A stretch of 64,000 nt of DNA from the NCBI GenBank assembly GCA_052318935.1, contig JBQRKO010000005.1, one strand, 5' to 3'. Position 1 is the first letter of the stretch, and each line of letters begins with the position of its first letter. Position numbers and translations under genes: made by a program. Below are positions 35,946-45,311 of this stretch, piece after piece. This DNA comes from Niallia sp052318935. Lineage in GTDB: Bacteria > Bacillota > Bacilli > Bacillales > Cytobacillaceae. The notes below the pieces were generated by a model, which did no database searches, had not been told where the DNA came from, and saw only the letters and a program-made list of their open reading frames with translations.

Positions 35946-35996
35946 AGCCATCCTGTCATGAAATAGAGGTGATGTTTCCTCTTCAGTAGGATGGCT
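35946..35996 (+). other. Hairpin in the comN-secDF gap
   Basis: 9-bp arms AGCCATCCT and AGGATGGCT with an inner GAGG/CCTC pairing. No T-run follows, so it may be a terminator for comN or part of the secDF leader. The rest of 35663-36136 is AT-rich with no gene that I can support. Confidence 0.5.
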
Positions 35997-36136
35997 TGCG
36001 TTTGTAATGACAAAAATGTAACTATATTCATATTACATAGTAAAAAATAATAAATTCATGAACATAATAATAGTTAGTTATTGTTAAGTTTAAAAAAAGT
36101 CATCTTTTGTTTATCTTTGAGGAGGATCAATACATA

Positions 36137-38386
36137 ATGGTAAAAAGAAGTAGAATTATTGCTTTCTTGTTAATTATCCTACTTTGTGTCGGCTTAATGG
36201 GCGGTACAACAAAAAATATTTTAAATCATATTAAATTAGGATTAGACCTTCAAGGGGGATTTGAAGTTCTTTATGAAGTAACGCCAATTGAGGGCGGGCA
36301 AAAAATAACGAAAGATGTTCTAACCAGTACTGCACAAGCTCTTAATAAACGGGTAGACGTATTAGGCGTAAGTGAACCAAGCATTCAAGTTGAAGGCGAA
36401 GATCGGATACGAGTACAGCTTGCTGGTGTAACAGATCAAAACAAAGCAAGGGAGATTCTTTCAACAGAAGCCAATCTTTCTTTTCGTGATGTCAATGACA
36501 AGAAGTTAATGGATGGATCTGATCTTGTCGAAGGTGGAGCTTCTCAAGGTTTTGATCAAAATGGAAAACCTAGTGTGTCGCTTAAGCTAAAAAGTGCAAG
36601 CAAGTTTAATGATGTGACGCAAAAAGTTTTAGGAAGTGCACTTGTTATTTGGATGGATTATGAAGAAGGCGATTCCTTTAAGGAGGAATCAACAAAAGAA
36701 CATCCTAAATACTTATCTGCACCAGGAGTTAGTCAAGTATTTAACCAAGATACCGTTTCTATTACAGGAAACTTTACGGTTCAAGAAGCAAAAAATTTAG
36801 CGGATTTATTGAATGCAGGAGCATTGCCTGTAAAGCTTGATGAAAAATATTCAACAAGTGTAGGGGCACAATTTGGTGACCAAGCATTAAAAGATACGGT
36901 TTTTGCTGGCATCGTTGGGGTAGGAATTGTCTTTTTATTTATGATTCTATACTACCGTTTGCCAGGACTTATTGCGGTTATTACACTTACGGTTTACGTA
37001 TATTTGAATCTTCTTGTATTAGATTTAATGAATGGTGTATTAACATTGCCGGGGATAGCAGCATTGATTCTCGGGGTTGGTATGGCAGTCGATGCCAATA
37101 TCATCACGTATGAACGGATTAAGGATGAACTGCGTGTCGGCAAATCGCTGCGTGCTGCTTTCCAGGCAGGGAATAAAAACTCGCTGTCGACTATTTTTGA
37201 TGCAAATCTGACAACCATTTTAGCTGCTGTCGTTCTATTTGCATATGGGACAAGCTCTGTTAAAGGGTTTGCTACATTATTAATTGTCAGCATCCTTGTC
37301 AGCTTTATTACAGCGGTATACGGGTCAAGGTTATTGCTTGGATTGTTAGTAAACAGCAAAGCTTTTAATAAAAAGCCAACATGGTTCGGTGTGAATCGAA
37401 AAGATATAAAAGATATTAATGAAAACTATGACACATTAACATTGCCGACAAAATTTGATCGTATCGATTTTGTTAAATATAAAAACATTTTTTTCGCCAT
37501 CTCAGGTGTATTGATTGCGGCAGGTATTATCATCCTATTTGTGTTTAAATTAAATTTAGGCATTGATTTTTCAAGCGGATCCCGTTTGGAAATTATGGCA
37601 GATAAATCGTTGACGACAGAAGAATTAAAACAAGAGCTGAAAAAAGTAGGTATTACAGCAGATGATGTTGTGGTGTCTGGAGAAAATCAGCAAGTTGGCG
37701 CTGTTCGCATTAAAGGAGATCTTAGTAAAGATAAAATTGCCGAATTAAAAACGGAATTAAAGAATACGTACGGACATGAGCCGAATATAAGCACTGTTTC
37801 ACCTACTATAGGTAAAGAACTTGCTAAAAATGCATTTTATGCACTGTTGTATGCTTCTATTGGCATCATTATCTATGTAACGATTCGTTTTGAAATATAT
37901 ATGGCACTTGCTGCCGTAATCGCTTTGCTGCATGATGCGTTCTTTATAGTCGTTATTTTCAGCTTTACAAGACTAGAAGTAGATATAACATTTATTGCGG
38001 CTGTATTAACGATTGTTGGTTATTCGATCAATGATACGATTGTTACATTCGACCGTATTAGAGAAAACTTAGCGAAGCAAAAACGTATTCAAACTGCCCA
38101 GGAAATTAAAGACATAATTAATAGAAGTTTAAGGCAAACATTTGCCCGTTCTATCAATACAGTGTTGACGGTTGTTATCTGTGTTACTGCATTATTAATT
38201 TTCGGCAGTGATTCAATTAAAAACTTCTCACTTGCATTGTTAATCGGCTTAATCGGAGGCGCCTATTCTTCCATTTTCATCGCATCACAATTATGGTATG
38301 TGTGGAAGAAGAAGGAACTGAAGAAAAAAGGTGTCCTTATTACGGTGAAAGAAAAACGCAAAAATACAGATCAGCCTCAAGTTTAA
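36137..38386 (+). CDS. secDF: Protein translocase subunit SecDF (fused SecD and SecF)
   Basis: About 749 residues. SecD half: LGLDLQGGFEVLYEV, large extracellular P1 domain, six helices (GVGMAVDANIITYERIKDEL). SecF half from about residue 445: LNLGIDFSSGSRLEI and GYSINDTIVTFDRIREN. It uses proton-motive force to pull secreted proteins out of SecYEG. The fusion is normal for Bacillus. ATG 36137 follows GAGGAGG; an earlier in-frame ATG at 36107 would include that site. Confidence 0.97.
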   Translation: MVKRSRIIAFLLIILLCVGLMGGTTKNILNHIKLGLDLQGGFEVLYEVTPIEGGQKITKDVLTSTAQALNKRVDVLGVSEPSIQVEGEDRIRVQLAGVTDQNKAREILSTEANLSFRDVNDKKLMDGSDLVEGGASQGFDQNGKPSVSLKLKSASKFNDVTQKVLGSALVIWMDYEEGDSFKEESTKEHPKYLSAPGVSQVFNQDTVSITGNFTVQEAKNLADLLNAGALPVKLDEKYSTSVGAQFGDQALKDTVFAGIVGVGIVFLFMILYYRLPGLIAVITLTVYVYLNLLVLDLMNGVLTLPGIAALILGVGMAVDANIITYERIKDELRVGKSLRAAFQAGNKNSLSTIFDANLTTILAAVVLFAYGTSSVKGFATLLIVSILVSFITAVYGSRLLLGLLVNSKAFNKKPTWFGVNRKDIKDINENYDTLTLPTKFDRIDFVKYKNIFFAISGVLIAAGIIILFVFKLNLGIDFSSGSRLEIMADKSLTTEELKQELKKVGITADDVVVSGENQQVGAVRIKGDLSKDKIAELKTELKNTYGHEPNISTVSPTIGKELAKNAFYALLYASIGIIIYVTIRFEIYMALAAVIALLHDAFFIVVIFSFTRLEVDITFIAAVLTIVGYSINDTIVTFDRIRENLAKQKRIQTAQEIKDIINRSLRQTFARSINTVLTVVICVTALLIFGSDSIKNFSLALLIGLIGGAYSSIFIASQLWYVWKKKELKKKGVLITVKEKRKNTDQPQV

Positions 38387-38401
38387 TGGGCTTTATAAAG
38401 G

Positions 38402-38450
38402 CAGGACCATATCCTTATCAATAAAAAGAATGTGGTTCTGTTTTTTACAA
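38402..38450 (+). terminator. Terminator after secDF
   Basis: Arms CAGGACCATA and TGTGGTTCTG (with G-T pairs), followed by TTTTTT. Confidence 0.75.
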
Positions 38451-38468
38451 TTAAGGGAGGGAAGAAAG

Positions 38469-38768
38469 ATGAAAAGACAATGGAGTTTATTATTTGGGAT
38501 ATTATTTGCAATTATTGTTGCAGTATTTGCTGTTATAAATGTTGAACCTGTTACCGTAAATTATTTATTTGGGAAAAGTGAGTGGCCTCTAGTATTAGTG
38601 ATTTTGATTTCTGTATTGCTTGGAGGCTTAATGATTGGATCAACGGGTATTGTAAAAATTTTTTCTTTGCAGCGAAAATTAAAGACCGTTACGAAAGAAA
38701 AAGTAGAATTGGAAGAAAAATTAAGCAAATACGAGGAAATGCAGCCAGTAGTCGAAGGAGAAAATTAA
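38469..38768 (+). CDS. LapA-domain membrane protein (YrvD-like)
   Basis: About 99 residues: two membrane helices (LLFGILFAIIVAVFAVINV and WPLVLVILISVLLGGLMIGSTG) and a coiled-coil C-terminus (LQRKLKTVTKEKVELEEKLSKYEEM). This matches the lipopolysaccharide-assembly-A (DUF1049) domain, whose role in Gram-positives is unknown. ATG 38469 with GGGAGGGAAG upstream. Position before recJ agrees with B. subtilis yrvD. Confidence 0.85.
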   Translation: MKRQWSLLFGILFAIIVAVFAVINVEPVTVNYLFGKSEWPLVLVILISVLLGGLMIGSTGIVKIFSLQRKLKTVTKEKVELEEKLSKYEEMQPVVEGEN

Positions 38769-38779
38769 TAATTCATGGG

Positions 38780-38827
38780 GCTGACTCCAAAGGTCGATAA
38801 TGATTGATCTTTGGAGTCAGCTTTTTT
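38780..38827 (+). terminator. Strong terminator after the LapA-domain gene
   Basis: Arms GCTGACTCCAAAG and CTTTGGAGTCAGC with inner TCGAT/ATTGA pairing, followed by TTTTTT. Confidence 0.93.
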
Positions 38828-38828
38828 G

Positions 38829-38874
38829 TATGCAGGCTGCGCGTTTAAAAGCAACAATCTATACGAAAACAGCC
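38829..38874. repeat. MITE remnant, right end only
   Basis: Starts within TATGCAGGCTGCGCG and ends ATACGAAAACAGCC, identical in form to the right end of copies D and G. The left three quarters are gone; the break lies at the terminator T-run. Confidence 0.85.
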
Positions 38875-38945
38875 AATCCCTTTAACGAGTTCTCCATTGA
38901 TAGGATAAGATACAGCTTGTATAATGATTAGATTGGGGTGATGAT

Positions 38946-41315
38946 ATGTTACGTTCAAAAACAAGATGGATTACACAAAATAATCAATCAGAAGCGATTG
39001 TCGCTGAATTGGTACAACAATTAAACATTACACCTCTTGTTGCTTCTCTGCTCGTTAATCGCGGGATTAGAACGGTTGCTGAAGCGCAAGAGTTTTTATT
39101 TGATCATAATCAAGAATTTCATGATCCTTATTTGCTATTACATATGGAAACGGCAGTAGAAAGAATTCGCACTGCAATTAACAAGGAAGAGCAGATATTA
39201 ATTTTTGGAGATTATGACTGTGACGGAGTAACAAGCACAACGGTCATGATGAAAGCATTGGAAGATTTAGGAGCGAATGTGCAATTTTATATTCCAAACC
39301 GTTTTACAGAAGGTTATGGTCCGAATGAAGCTGCATTTCGTTATGCTGCAAGTATAGGAATAAATTTAATTATTACTGTAGATACAGGGATTGCAGCAGT
39401 CCATGAAGCAAATATTGCAAAAGAATTAGGAGTAGATTTGATTATTACGGATCACCATGAACCTGGTCCAGAATTACCAGATGCGTATGCGATTATTCAT
39501 CCGAAAATTCCTGGCAGCACCTATCCTTTTCACGAGTTGGCTGGTGTCGGGGTATCCTTTAAAGTGGCTCACGCCTTATATGGTGAAGTTCCTGAGCATT
39601 TACTGCAGTTTGCAGCAATTGGCACCATAGCGGATTTAGTTTCTCTAACGGGAGAGAACCGGTTAATCGCCAAACGAGGCATCAAAAAACTGCGTCAAAC
39701 AAGCAATGTTGGATTAAAAGCTTTACTAAAGCAAATGAATGTAGAAGCAAATGCAATAGATGAAGAAACAATCGGTTTTATGATTGCACCTAGAATTAAT
39801 GCAGTAGGGCGTCTTGATAGTGCAGATCCTGCTGTTGAGCTGCTGTTAACAGATGATGAGGAAATGGCAGGACCCCTTGCGTTAGAAATGGAAGATATCA
39901 ATAAAGAACGTCAATCCATTGTAAATAAAATAACTGAAGAAGCGGTAGAACAAGTAGAATCACAGTTTCCTTTAGAGGAAAACCGGGTCATCATTGTTGG
40001 AAAAGAAGGCTGGAACCCTGGCGTTGTCGGCATCGTCGCATCACGTTTAGTAGAAAAGTTTTACCGACCGACTATTGTTCTTGGATTCGATGAAGAAAAA
40101 GGGATTGCAAAAGGATCGGCAAGAAGCATTGCAGGCTTTGATTTATATAAAAACTTGTCTACATGCCGAGATATTCTTCCTCATTTTGGGGGACATCCAA
40201 TGGCGGCTGGAATGACTTTGCAGTTAGAGAATGTAAACGAATTAAGACAAAGATTAAATAGGCTTGCTTTTGAACAGCTGCAAGAGGAAGATCTCATTCC
40301 GTTAACTTCTGTAGACGGCAGCTTTACATTAGGAGAATTAAACCTTGAAGCCATTCAAGAAATGCAGCAATTGGCGCCGTTTGGCGTGGATAATGTAAAA
40401 CCGAAAGTAGTGTTAAACAATACGGAAATGGAAAGCATTCGAAAAATTGGAGCCAATCAAAATCATTTAAAGATCTTATTAAAACAAGGAGAAGATAAGC
40501 TTGATGGTATTGGTTTTGGAATAGGAGATTTGTATGAACATATTTCTCCATCAGCAAAACTAGACATATTAGGACAGCTATCCATTAATGAATGGAATAA
40601 TATAAAAAAAGCGCAAATTTTTATTCAAGATATCATGGTGAAAACTTGGCAGCTTTTTGATTATCGCGGTGCTTTGCAGGTCGAAAAGATAGTCGATAAA
40701 ATCCCAAAAAAAGATTCAATATGGATATTTTTTCAACAAGATACGTTAAATGCTGAGATGGAAAAGCAAGTGCCGAATTATCTCCTTGTAGAAACGATGG
40801 AACAGGCTGCGGCTTTTTCATGCAAAGAAAAAGTAATGGTGTTAGCTGATTTTCCAAAAAACATAGATATTGTCAAGCAGCTTTTATCTAATGTAGAACT
40901 AGAAAGAATTTATGCTGTCTTTTATAAACAGCAAAGTGACTATTTTAGCACGATGCCGACAAGAGAGCATTTTAAATGGTTTTATGGATTTTTAGCCAAA
41001 CAAGGTAAATTCCATTATGAAAAGTATCGAAATGAACTGGCAAAAAGACAAGGGTGGAGTAATGAAACAATTGTTTTTATGACAAAGGTGTTTTTTGAGT
41101 TGAATTTTGTTACAATGGAAAATGGATTTATTTCGTTGAATAAGAATACAGATAGAAAAGATTTGACAGAGTCACCGTCATTTCAACAGAAGCAAGCACA
41201 GTTTACGCTTGAAAAAGACTTAATTTACTCATCATATGAGCAATTAAAAAATTGGTTTGATCTTATTCTAAAAAAATCCGTTCATAATGAGGAGGAAGTA
41301 AAAAAATGGATTTGA
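38946..41315 (+). CDS. recJ: Single-strand-specific 5'-3' exonuclease RecJ
   Basis: 789 residues. DHH-family motifs are intact: FGDYDCDGVTSTT, ITVDTG, ITDHHEPG, and DHHA1 block GSARSIAGFDLYKNL with FGGHPMAAG. The C-terminal extension (~230 residues) is typical of Bacillus RecJ. It processes DNA ends in recombination and mismatch repair. The stop codon overlaps the apt start. Confidence 0.96.
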   Translation: MLRSKTRWITQNNQSEAIVAELVQQLNITPLVASLLVNRGIRTVAEAQEFLFDHNQEFHDPYLLLHMETAVERIRTAINKEEQILIFGDYDCDGVTSTTVMMKALEDLGANVQFYIPNRFTEGYGPNEAAFRYAASIGINLIITVDTGIAAVHEANIAKELGVDLIITDHHEPGPELPDAYAIIHPKIPGSTYPFHELAGVGVSFKVAHALYGEVPEHLLQFAAIGTIADLVSLTGENRLIAKRGIKKLRQTSNVGLKALLKQMNVEANAIDEETIGFMIAPRINAVGRLDSADPAVELLLTDDEEMAGPLALEMEDINKERQSIVNKITEEAVEQVESQFPLEENRVIIVGKEGWNPGVVGIVASRLVEKFYRPTIVLGFDEEKGIAKGSARSIAGFDLYKNLSTCRDILPHFGGHPMAAGMTLQLENVNELRQRLNRLAFEQLQEEDLIPLTSVDGSFTLGELNLEAIQEMQQLAPFGVDNVKPKVVLNNTEMESIRKIGANQNHLKILLKQGEDKLDGIGFGIGDLYEHISPSAKLDILGQLSINEWNNIKKAQIFIQDIMVKTWQLFDYRGALQVEKIVDKIPKKDSIWIFFQQDTLNAEMEKQVPNYLLVETMEQAAAFSCKEKVMVLADFPKNIDIVKQLLSNVELERIYAVFYKQQSDYFSTMPTREHFKWFYGFLAKQGKFHYEKYRNELAKRQGWSNETIVFMTKVFFELNFVTMENGFISLNKNTDRKDLTESPSFQQKQAQFTLEKDLIYSSYEQLKNWFDLILKKSVHNEEEVKKWI

Positions 41316-41818
41316 AACAGTTTGTCACAATTGTTGAAGATTGGCCAAAACCAGGAATTAGATTTAAAGATATTACAACATTAATGGATAATGGTGAAGC
41401 ATATAAATACGCAACAGACCAAATTGTTGCCTATGCAAAGGAAAAAGAAATTGATCTTGTTGTTGGGCCAGAGGCTCGAGGGTTTATTATTGGATGTCCG
41501 GTTGCTTATTCTTTAGGAGTTGGTTTTGCTCCAGTAAGGAAAGAAGGAAAGCTTCCCCGTGAAACAGTTAAAGTAGAATATGGGTTAGAGTATGGACAAG
41601 ATGTGTTGACAATGCATAAAGATGCGATTAAACCAGGTCAAAAAGTGTTGATTACTGATGATCTTCTTGCAACTGGCGGAACAATTGAAGCAACAATTAA
41701 ACTAGTAGAAAGCCTTGGCGGAGTAGTTGCAGGTATTGCTTTTTTAATTGAATTATCTTATTTGGAAGGCCGTAAAAACCTTCAAGGTTATGATTTATTA
41801 ACGTTAATGAAATACTAA
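41306..41818 (+). CDS. apt: Adenine phosphoribosyltransferase
   Basis: 170 residues. Salvages adenine to AMP. The PRPP-binding motif VLITDDLLATGGTIEA is intact, with GPEARGFIIGCPVAYSLG and VRKEGKLPRETV. ATG 41306 overlaps the last ten bases of recJ, with GAGGAAG upstream. Co-transcribed with recJ and probably upstream of relA. Confidence 0.98.
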   Translation: MDLKQFVTIVEDWPKPGIRFKDITTLMDNGEAYKYATDQIVAYAKEKEIDLVVGPEARGFIIGCPVAYSLGVGFAPVRKEGKLPRETVKVEYGLEYGQDVLTMHKDAIKPGQKVLITDDLLATGGTIEATIKLVESLGGVVAGIAFLIELSYLEGRKNLQGYDLLTLMKY

Positions 41819-41833
41819 TTTTTTATGTAGTAG

Positions 41834-41857
41834 AGCGCTGGAAACAGTGCTTTTTTT
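41834..41857 (+). terminator. Terminator after apt
   Basis: Arms AGCGCTG and CAGTGCT, loop GAAA, then eight T residues. The rest of the gap to relA (41858-42103) is AT-rich and probably holds the relA promoter. Confidence 0.88.
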
Positions 41858-42103
41858 TAAATGGATAATTTTGTCATTGGATAAAGATAATGACTTTTTT
41901 CGACATTGTTTTTATTTACTTAAGAAAATTTCCAGTATTCTCTTTACAAGCCTCTTTATTTTAATAATAATAGAAATAATGATTCTAAAATTATCACTAT
42001 TCTAGCAAGAGTTGTTATGCTAAGCAAAACTTCCTGGTAGAATAGAAATAATGTAATTTTTATGATAAATTTTAATAATAAACGGAATATGAAAGGTGAT
42101 TAC

Positions 42104-44299
42104 ATGGCGAATGATCAAGTATTAACCGCCGAACAAGTCATCGACAAGACGAAAGGGTATTTAAACGAAGAGCATACAGCATTTATTCAGCAAGCATATG
42201 ACTATGCTAAAGAAGCTCATCGTGAACAATATAGAAAATCTGGGGAACCATATATTATTCATCCCATTCAAGTTGCAGGAATTCTGGCTGATTTACAGAT
42301 GGATCCAGCTACAGTTGCTGCAGGTTTTCTCCATGATGTTGTTGAAGACACAGATGTCACATTAGATGATATTAGCAATAGCTTTAACAAAGAAGTGGCC
42401 ATGCTCGTTGACGGCGTTACAAAGCTCGGAAAAATCAAGTATAAATCTCATGAAGAACAACAAGCGGAAAATCATCGCAAAATGTTTGTTGCAATGGCAC
42501 AAGACATTCGAGTCATTTTAATAAAACTTGCGGACAGACTCCATAATATGCGTACATTAAAACATTTACCTGCCGAGAAACAGCGTCGCATTTCTAATGA
42601 AACATTAGAAATATTTGCTCCATTGGCGCATCGGTTGGGGATATCAACGATTAAATGGGAGTTAGAAGACACTGCATTACGATATATGAATCCACAGCAA
42701 TATTATCGTATTGTTAATTTAATGAAGAAAAAACGGGAAGAGCGAGAGCAATATTTAGATGAAGTTGTTTCGGAAATACGTCAAGGAACAAATGAAGTCA
42801 AGATTGACTCCGATATTTCAGGACGACCGAAGCATATATATAGCATTTATCGAAAAATGATTCTTCAAAATAAACAATTTAATGAAATATACGATTTACT
42901 TGCAGTTCGAATCATTGTCAATAGCATTAAAGATTGCTACGCGGTTCTTGGTATTATTCATACACGCTGGAAACCGATGCCAGGACGATTTAAAGATTAT
43001 ATTGCAATGCCAAAAGCAAATATGTATCAATCTTTGCATACAACAGTAATTGGTCCAAAAGGGGACCCTTTAGAAGTGCAAATTCGGACAACGGATATGC
43101 ATCGAATCGCAGAGTTTGGTATTGCTGCACACTGGGCTTATAAAGAAGGAAAATCTGCTGAAGAAGGAACTTCACTTGATGAAAAATTATCTTGGTTTAG
43201 AGAAATTTTAGATTTTCAAGAAGATACAATTAATGCAGAAGAATTTATGGAAAATTTAAAAATTGATTTGTTTTCCGATATGGTGTTTGTTTTTACACCA
43301 AAAGGAGATGTGTTTGAACTTCCTTCTGGTTCTGTGCCAATCGATTTTGCCTATAGAGTTCATTCCGAAATTGGCAATAAAACAATTGGAGCAAAAGTAA
43401 ACGGTAAGATGGTTACCCTTGATTATAAATTAAAAACCGGGGATATTGTTGAAATACACACAAGCAAGCATTCGTATGGTCCAAGTCAAGATTGGATTAA
43501 AATAGCACAAACATCCCAAGCAAAAAATAAAATTAGACAATTCTTTAAAAAACAGCGTAAAGAAGAAAATGTGGAAAAAGGGAAAGAGTTAGTAGAAAAA
43601 GAAATTCGCAATATGGAGTTTGATTTAAAAGAAATTCTAACCCCTGAAAACATTAAAGCTGTTATGGAAAAATACAACTTTATTTATGAAGAAGATATGT
43701 TTGCAGCCGTTGGCTATAATGGAATTACCGCGTTGCAGGTAGCGAATCGTTTAACGGAAAAATGGCGCAAAAAACGGGATGCCGAACAAACTGCGACAAT
43801 TTCGAATGCGGTTGCAGAACTTAAATCTTTTCCAACAAATAAAAAAAGAGCATCTGGTGTTCGCGTGTCTGGGATCGACAATTTACTTATTCGTCTTTCA
43901 CGCTGCTGCAATCCTGTTCCAGGAGATGATATTGTTGGTTTTATCACAAAAGGAAGAGGGGTATCTGTACACCGAGCAGATTGCACCAATATTGATACAG
44001 AAGATGCAAAAGCCCGATTAATTCCAGTTGAATGGGAAACGAATTTAAATGACCGGAAAGAATATAATGTTGATATTGAAATCAGCGGATATGACCGCAG
44101 AGGCTTATTGAATGAAGTATTACAGGCGGTTAATGAATCGAAAACCAATATTTCGGCTGTTTCTGGTAAATCGGACCGCAATAAAATGGCGACTATTACG
44201 ATGTCAATCTTTATTCTTAATGTGAACCACCTGCAAAAAGTAGTCGATCGTATAAAACAAATTCCAGATGTATATTTTGTACGAAGAATTATGAATTAA
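42104..44299 (+). CDS. relA: Bifunctional (p)ppGpp synthetase/hydrolase
   Basis: About 731 residues. Domains in order: HD hydrolase (AGFLHDVVEDTDV; ADRLHNMRTL), synthetase (GRPKHIYSIYRKM... YQSLHTTVIGP), TGS (FTPKGDVFELPSGSVPIDFAYRVHSE), zinc-finger region (LSRCCNPVPGDDIVGF) and ACT. It controls the stringent response. ATG 42104 follows AAAGGTGA and gives the normal length; further ATG codons at 42062 and 42089 are in frame. Confidence 0.97.
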   Translation: MANDQVLTAEQVIDKTKGYLNEEHTAFIQQAYDYAKEAHREQYRKSGEPYIIHPIQVAGILADLQMDPATVAAGFLHDVVEDTDVTLDDISNSFNKEVAMLVDGVTKLGKIKYKSHEEQQAENHRKMFVAMAQDIRVILIKLADRLHNMRTLKHLPAEKQRRISNETLEIFAPLAHRLGISTIKWELEDTALRYMNPQQYYRIVNLMKKKREEREQYLDEVVSEIRQGTNEVKIDSDISGRPKHIYSIYRKMILQNKQFNEIYDLLAVRIIVNSIKDCYAVLGIIHTRWKPMPGRFKDYIAMPKANMYQSLHTTVIGPKGDPLEVQIRTTDMHRIAEFGIAAHWAYKEGKSAEEGTSLDEKLSWFREILDFQEDTINAEEFMENLKIDLFSDMVFVFTPKGDVFELPSGSVPIDFAYRVHSEIGNKTIGAKVNGKMVTLDYKLKTGDIVEIHTSKHSYGPSQDWIKIAQTSQAKNKIRQFFKKQRKEENVEKGKELVEKEIRNMEFDLKEILTPENIKAVMEKYNFIYEEDMFAAVGYNGITALQVANRLTEKWRKKRDAEQTATISNAVAELKSFPTNKKRASGVRVSGIDNLLIRLSRCCNPVPGDDIVGFITKGRGVSVHRADCTNIDTEDAKARLIPVEWETNLNDRKEYNVDIEISGYDRRGLLNEVLQAVNESKTNISAVSGKSDRNKMATITMSIFILNVNHLQKVVDRIKQIPDVYFVRRIMN

Positions 44300-44310
44300 G
44301 GAGAACAACA

Positions 44311-44751
44311 ATGCGTGTCGTTTTACAAAGAGCAAAAAAAGCAAAAGTTGAAGTGGACGGAACAGTTGTCGGAAGTATCCAAAAAGGGTATGTGCTACTA
44401 GTTGGCATCACCCATGAAGATACATTAGAGGATGTTCAGTATTTAGCTGAAAAAATAGCAGGTTTACGTGTTTTTGAAGATGAGACAGGTAAAATGAATA
44501 CGAGTATTGTAGAAGTAGACGGTTCAATTTTATCGATTTCTCAATTTACCTTATATGGAGATACACGTAAAGGCAGAAGGCCAAACTTTATGAATGCAGC
44601 TAAACCTGAATATGCAGAAAATTTATATAATGAATTTAATGTAGCATTAAGAAATAAAGGCTTACTCGTTGAAACCGGCAAGTTCGGCAGTATGATGGAT
44701 ATATCCTTAATTAATGATGGACCAGTGACCTTAATTTTAGAAAGTAAATAA
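44311..44751 (+). CDS. dtd: D-aminoacyl-tRNA deacylase
   Basis: 146 residues. Hydrolyses D-amino acids mischarged on tRNA. The SQFTLYGDTRKGRRP block and the cross-subunit Gly-Pro motif (NDGPVTLILESK) are both present. AAGGAGAAC lies upstream; directly after relA, as in B. subtilis. Confidence 0.98.
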   Translation: MRVVLQRAKKAKVEVDGTVVGSIQKGYVLLVGITHEDTLEDVQYLAEKIAGLRVFEDETGKMNTSIVEVDGSILSISQFTLYGDTRKGRRPNFMNAAKPEYAENLYNEFNVALRNKGLLVETGKFGSMMDISLINDGPVTLILESK

Positions 44752-44765
44752 AGAGACAAGGAAAA

Positions 44766-44829
44766 AAATCGTTTTTTTGGACAAGTTAGCTTCTAGCAGC
44801 TAATTTATTAAAAAACGATTTTTTTTTGC
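44766..44829 (+). terminator. Terminator after dtd
   Basis: AAAAAATCGTTTTTT and AAAAAACGATTTTTTTT enclose a second small stem (TTAGCTTCTAGCAGCTAA), giving a long AT-rich hairpin with a T-run. Confidence 0.8.
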
Positions 44830-44871
44830 AAATAAAAGGTTAAGTCTAATGGTTTTTCTAATCAAAAGGCT

Positions 44872-45262
44872 CTGTTAAATTCCATTATTAATTTTGGTTG
44901 TTTTTTCAAAGTTTGTTGTTTTTTACATAAAACATTTGGAAAAGTGTTTCTTAGCAGCCTGCATACACGTAGACTCCTGTGGGAATGCGAGAAAGACGAG
45001 ACCCCGCAGGAGCGTATGCGACGAGGAGGCTCGACGCTCGCCCACGGAAAGCGAAGTGTATGCAGGCTGCGGCGTTTAAAAGCAACAATCTATACGAAAA
45101 CAGCATTAATTTTCAAAAGGTCAGGGAATCTACGCATTTTACGTGGACGAACCAGCAAGTCTTCTCGCTCGTACCTCACTGCGGGGTCTTGCCAGCCCGT
45201 TTTTCAGCGAAAGTCTCGCAGATTCCCTTCTCATAAACAACATTATCGTTTATTTGAGCCAA
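44872..45262. repeat. GGCTCTGTTAAA-type repeat split by a MITE insertion
   Basis: Left part 44872-44895 (GGCTCTGTTAAATTCC...), right part 45105-45262, which contains a degenerate palindrome (AGGGAATCT near 45122 and AGATTCCCT near 45219) and ends TTTATTTGAGCC. MITE copy G interrupts it. The gap between dtd and the amidase gene contains only these repeats and terminators. Confidence 0.65.
44896..45104. repeat. MITE family copy G, 209 bp, with 9-bp direct repeat at borders
   Basis: Starts GGTTGTTTTTTCAAAG (one base changed from the usual end), ends ATACGAAAACAGC. The nonamer ATTAATTTT occurs directly before (44887-44895) and after (45105-45113). Confidence 0.92.
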
Positions 45263-45311
45263 TCAAAAGAAAAAACTGTCCCTAATAAAAAGGGACAGCA
45301 CTCTTTAATGT

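Noticed and set aside
36994..37359. 121-codon minus-strand frame in secDF
   Set aside because: Shadow of the SecD membrane segments.
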